Part shown: in pieces, positions 5,522 through 7,492 of the stretch
Position numbering within the stretch: position 1 is the stretch's first letter
Layout: each line of letters starts with the position of its first letter
DNA from: Eggerthellaceae bacterium
Lineage (GTDB): Bacteria > Actinomycetota > Coriobacteriia > Coriobacteriales > Eggerthellaceae
DNA: 7,492 bases
Direction of reading: 5' to 3'
Assembly (NCBI GenBank): GCA_017459485.1
Contig: JAFUCW010000265.1
Location: 1-7,492, forward strand
Notes under the pieces: model-generated
Databases searched by the model: none
The model's input: the letters and a program-made list of their open reading frames with translations, nothing else
What the model was told of the DNA's origin: nothing
Made by a program: the position numbers and the translations under genes

Positions 5522-6592
5522 ATGCACAAAGACGACCAAATGACACCAATGGAGCGACTCAACGGATTTCTGACCGGTGGGGAGATGGACCGCTTGCTGG
5601 CCATGCCGCTCATCTGCTCAATGTCGGGCAAGGCGGCTGGCATGACGCATAAGCAAAAGCGCGCCACCGGCCGCAGCGAAGCCGACTGTCAGATTGCCGC
5701 ATACAACCGTTTCGGCAACGACCTGCTTATTACCGAGTATGGCCTGCATACCGTGGGCAAGGCCCTTGGCACCGAAATGGGCGACCCGGAAGACGCGGTG
5801 CCGCACATCACGCACAACATCCTGCAGGACCTGGACAAAGCTGACGAGCTGGACTTCGAACGCGTGCTCCCGCAGAACAGCCCCGACGCCCAGAAGCACC
5901 TGGAATGCGCACGCATTCTCACGCAGGAAATGGGCAGCGAGGTGCCTCAGGGAACCTTGATCTGCGGGCCATTCACTGCAGTAGCTTCCATTATGCCCAC
6001 CGAAGTGCTTTTGCGTGCCGTGCGCAAGCGCCCCGACGTGGTGCATAATCTGCTGCGCAAGTGCACCGACGTGCTCAAGGAACTGCACAATGCATTCATC
6101 GCCGAAGGGTCCATGATCCTGTTCTGCGAGCCCATTGCAACAGGGTCGATCGCCAATCCCAAAGAGTACTTGGAGTTCGTGCAGCCCTATACCAAAGAGC
6201 TCATGCAAAATATCCACGACCACAGTGGCATCGTGTGCTACCACATCTGTGGCGACACGAAGAAGATCATCTCCTACATGGTCGAAACCGGCCCCGACAT
6301 GATCAGTATCGACAACCGCGTGCCGCTCGAGTACGCCAAGGACCTGGTGCAGCCTTATATGCCGCTCGTGGGCAATGTCGACCCGGTTGAGAAGATGATC
6401 CTTGGGACGCCCGAAGAAGTGGACGAGGCATGCAAGAAGTGCATCCAGATTGGATACGACTGCGCACATGGTTACATCCTGTGCACTGGCTGCGACTTGA
6501 ACGGCGACGTGCCCCTGGAGAACCTGGACGCGTTCATGGCAGCCGCACGTAAGTACGGCAAGATGCCCGTCGGCCCTGCGAATTGGGAATAG
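5522..6592 (+). CDS. MtaA/CmuA-type (URO-D superfamily) corrinoid methyltransferase
   Basis: This is a 356-residue cytoplasmic enzyme of the uroporphyrinogen-decarboxylase superfamily, in the MtaA/MtbA/CmuA branch that moves a methyl group between a methyl-corrinoid protein and a thiol (coenzyme M in methanogens) or, in acetogen-like bacteria, tetrahydrofolate. The zinc-site signature is present: His241-x-Cys243 in CYHICGDTKK, and a distal Cys in ILCTGCDLNGDVPLENL (319-335), probably Cys324 by family pattern. Other family-like parts are MPLICSMSGKAAG (28-40), TEYGLHTVGKALG (71-83) and GPFTAVASIM (149-158). True HemE is unlikely, because these zinc motifs are typical of the methyltransferase branch and a corrinoid protein gene follows. 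A repeat-filled 282-base gap separates the two. The acceptor and the original methyl donor cannot be decided from this protein. Confidence 0.9.
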   Translation: MHKDDQMTPMERLNGFLTGGEMDRLLAMPLICSMSGKAAGMTHKQKRATGRSEADCQIAAYNRFGNDLLITEYGLHTVGKALGTEMGDPEDAVPHITHNILQDLDKADELDFERVLPQNSPDAQKHLECARILTQEMGSEVPQGTLICGPFTAVASIMPTEVLLRAVRKRPDVVHNLLRKCTDVLKELHNAFIAEGSMILFCEPIATGSIANPKEYLEFVQPYTKELMQNIHDHSGIVCYHICGDTKKIISYMVETGPDMISIDNRVPLEYAKDLVQPYMPLVGNVDPVEKMILGTPEEVDEACKKCIQIGYDCAHGYILCTGCDLNGDVPLENLDAFMAAARKYGKMPVGPANWE

Positions 6593-6620
6593 CCATGCGT
6601 TAGTCCTCTGCGTTCCGATG

Positions 6621-6765
6621 CCCGTTTGGGGTTGGTCCCATTCGGGGTCGTAGTGAAAACGGGACAGCGACAGGACTGCCGGACCGAAGAGCCCCCGCCG
6701 TCCCATTTTCACTACGACCCCGAATGGGACGAACAACCCGAATGGGACTACGACCCCAAATGGGA
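6621..6765. repeat. Nested palindromic element built from five 18-bp units
   Basis: The right side has three head-to-tail 18-bp units at 6712-6729, 6730-6747 and 6748-6765 (consensus CTACGACCCCRAATGGGA; the middle one diverges at its 5' end). The left side has two inverted copies, around 6618-6634 and 6635-6652. As RNA, 6635-6665 pairs with 6700-6730 (31 positions, one C-A mismatch, 34-base loop). Outside it 6621-6634 pairs with 6751-6764 (14 positions, two G-U), leaving the middle unit as a 20-base bulge. It lies between the methyltransferase and its corrinoid partner. No T-run follows, so it is not a standard terminator. It could be a REP/MITE-like repeat, an mRNA-stability or processing element, or both. 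Confidence 0.85.
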
Positions 6766-6855
6766 TGAAGTAGGCGCAAGAAGAGGTCGCTTGGAAATAT
6801 ATGTCCTCTATATGGGACACGTAGGAAAGAACAGGGCAGGTTGCGAATCTGCCAA

Positions 6856-6865
6856 AAGGAAAGGA
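6856..6865 (+). promoter_or_regulatory. Ribosome binding site of the corrinoid protein
   Basis: A purine-rich stretch with two AAAGGA-like cores lies about ten bases before ATG 6875 and supports that start. Confidence 0.65.
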
Positions 6866-6874
6866 TTAGTTGAA

Positions 6875-7492
6875 ATGGCTGCAAGCAAAGAAGAATTGAT
6901 CGAAAAGCTCTACGAGTGCGTTGTCGAAATGGAAGACGAAGACGTAGTTGACGTGTGCAACGAGTACCTAGAAGCGGGCTACAGCGCCTACGATGGCATC
7001 ATGGAGGGCCTGGTTGCTGGCATGAATCGCGCAAGCGAGCTCTATGACGAAGAAGAATACTTCGTAACCGACGTGCTGCTGTGCTCGGATGCGCTTTATG
7101 CAGGGCTTGACGTGCTTCGTCCGCATCTGGATGGCGGCGAGTCGGGAGGCAACGGCAAGAAGGTCGTTATCGGCGTCGTCGAGGGCGACACGCACGACAT
7201 TGGCAAGAACCTGGTGAAAATCATGCTGGAAACGGCTGGCTTCGAAATGTATGACCTAGGACGTGACGTGCCGCTCGATGCCTATGTGGAAAAGGCCAAA
7301 GAAGTAGATGCAGACATCGTGGCTATGTCCACGCTCATGACCACCACCATGGGTGGCATGGGCACGGTAGTGGAGAAGCTCAAGGAGGCTGGAATCCGCG
7401 ATCGTGTCAAGGTGATGGTGGGCGGTAGCCCGATTTCCCGCAAGTTTGCCGACGAAATTGGTGCTGAAGGATATTCGCTGAATGCTGTTGAA
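6875..7492 (+). CDS. Methyltransferase corrinoid protein, MtaC/MttC-like (3' partial)
   Basis: This cytoplasmic methyl carrier holds cobalamin or another corrinoid and shuttles the methyl group between a substrate methyltransferase and the MtaA-like enzyme. The 206 visible residues have an N-terminal helical cap (about 1-88, B12-binding-2 type) and a Rossmann-like corrinoid domain (about 95-206). The base-off signature is complete: Asp105-x-His107-x-x-Gly110 in EGDTHDIGKNLV, where His107 is the lower cobalt ligand; then MSTLMTTTM (151-159) and VGGSPIS (182-188), which line the nucleotide tail. Family members usually run about 210-220 residues, so only the last few are cut off by the window edge. 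It is likely transcribed with the MtaA-like gene, though the long hairpin between them may uncouple their levels. The methyl donor (methanol, methylamine, aryl methyl ether, betaine) is not determinable here. Confidence 0.93.
   Translation, partial: MAASKEELIEKLYECVVEMEDEDVVDVCNEYLEAGYSAYDGIMEGLVAGMNRASELYDEEEYFVTDVLLCSDALYAGLDVLRPHLDGGESGGNGKKVVIGVVEGDTHDIGKNLVKIMLETAGFEMYDLGRDVPLDAYVEKAKEVDADIVAMSTLMTTTMGGMGTVVEKLKEAGIRDRVKVMVGGSPISRKFADEIGAEGYSLNAVE

Noticed and set aside
5522..6592. Assignment as uroporphyrinogen decarboxylase (HemE)
   Set aside because: The HxC and distal Cys zinc motifs and the adjacent corrinoid protein gene fit the MtaA/CmuA methyltransferase branch.
6621..6765. CRISPR array or intrinsic terminator
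   Set aside because: The units abut without spacers and occur in both orientations, unlike a CRISPR. No T-run follows the stem, unlike an intrinsic terminator.
5618..6820. 400-codon open frame on the minus strand, including a VPFGVV-like repeat
   Set aside because: It is antisense to the MtaA-like gene and runs on through the palindromic repeat. The product has no recognisable domain, and the hexapeptide repeat is a by-product of the 18-bp DNA units.
6600..6884. 94-codon minus-strand frame over the repeat element
   Set aside because: Its composition follows the palindromic repeat units, and it overlaps the ribosome site and start of the corrinoid gene.

Overview
The window reads as accessory-metabolism DNA from a strictly anaerobic, moderately GC-rich bacterium. 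A coriobacterium (Eggerthellaceae-like) is my best guess, from the G/C-ending codons and from a corrinoid methyltransferase locus beside a CobW-type GTPase and a NitT/TauT-type transporter. This placement is inference; no rRNA or marker gene is present.

Layout: (1) Positions 1-159 are a leader with a strong hairpin, and perhaps the tail of an upstream gene. (2) 160-918 (+) is the permease of a NitT/TauT-type ABC importer, followed by two hairpins, one terminator-like. (3) 1165-1722 (+) is a lipoprotein with a rhodanese domain whose catalytic Cys is Ser. (4) 1776-2243 (+) is a small HAD protein of the soluble P-type-ATPase-like type. (5) 2271-3281 (-) is a CobW/G3E GTPase with a His-rich segment. 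(6) 3299-4999 (-), 17 bases upstream of that GTPase on the same strand, is a full-length IS1634-type transposase-like protein that has lost all three DDE residues. (7) 5000-5521 is an AT-richer divergent intergenic region with a dyad and a tiny possible leader ORF. (8) 5522-6592 (+) is a URO-D superfamily MtaA/CmuA-type methyltransferase. (9) 6593-6874 is an elaborate palindromic repeat element. (10) 6875 to the window end (+) is a corrinoid protein (MtaC-like), cut by the edge.

How the genes fit together: the last two genes form the core of a methyl-transfer system. The corrinoid protein carries a methyl group on cobalt, and the zinc-dependent MtaA-like enzyme moves it to or from a thiol or tetrahydrofolate acceptor. 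The substrate-specific methyltransferase and the reductive activator are not in the window and may lie downstream. The CobW-like GTPase, with its CxCC and His-rich motifs, could supply metal (zinc or cobalt) to such enzymes, but that link is inferred only from proximity.

The two most unusual items are the transposase-like protein and the repeat element. The first keeps its whole fold-length reading frame but has L, N and R where D, D and E should be, and only the Y of the YREK signature, so it looks like a domesticated or inactive relative rather than an active IS. The second is a nested hairpin (31-bp inner stem, 14-bp outer stem) built from five copies of one 18-bp unit between the methyltransferase and the corrinoid gene.
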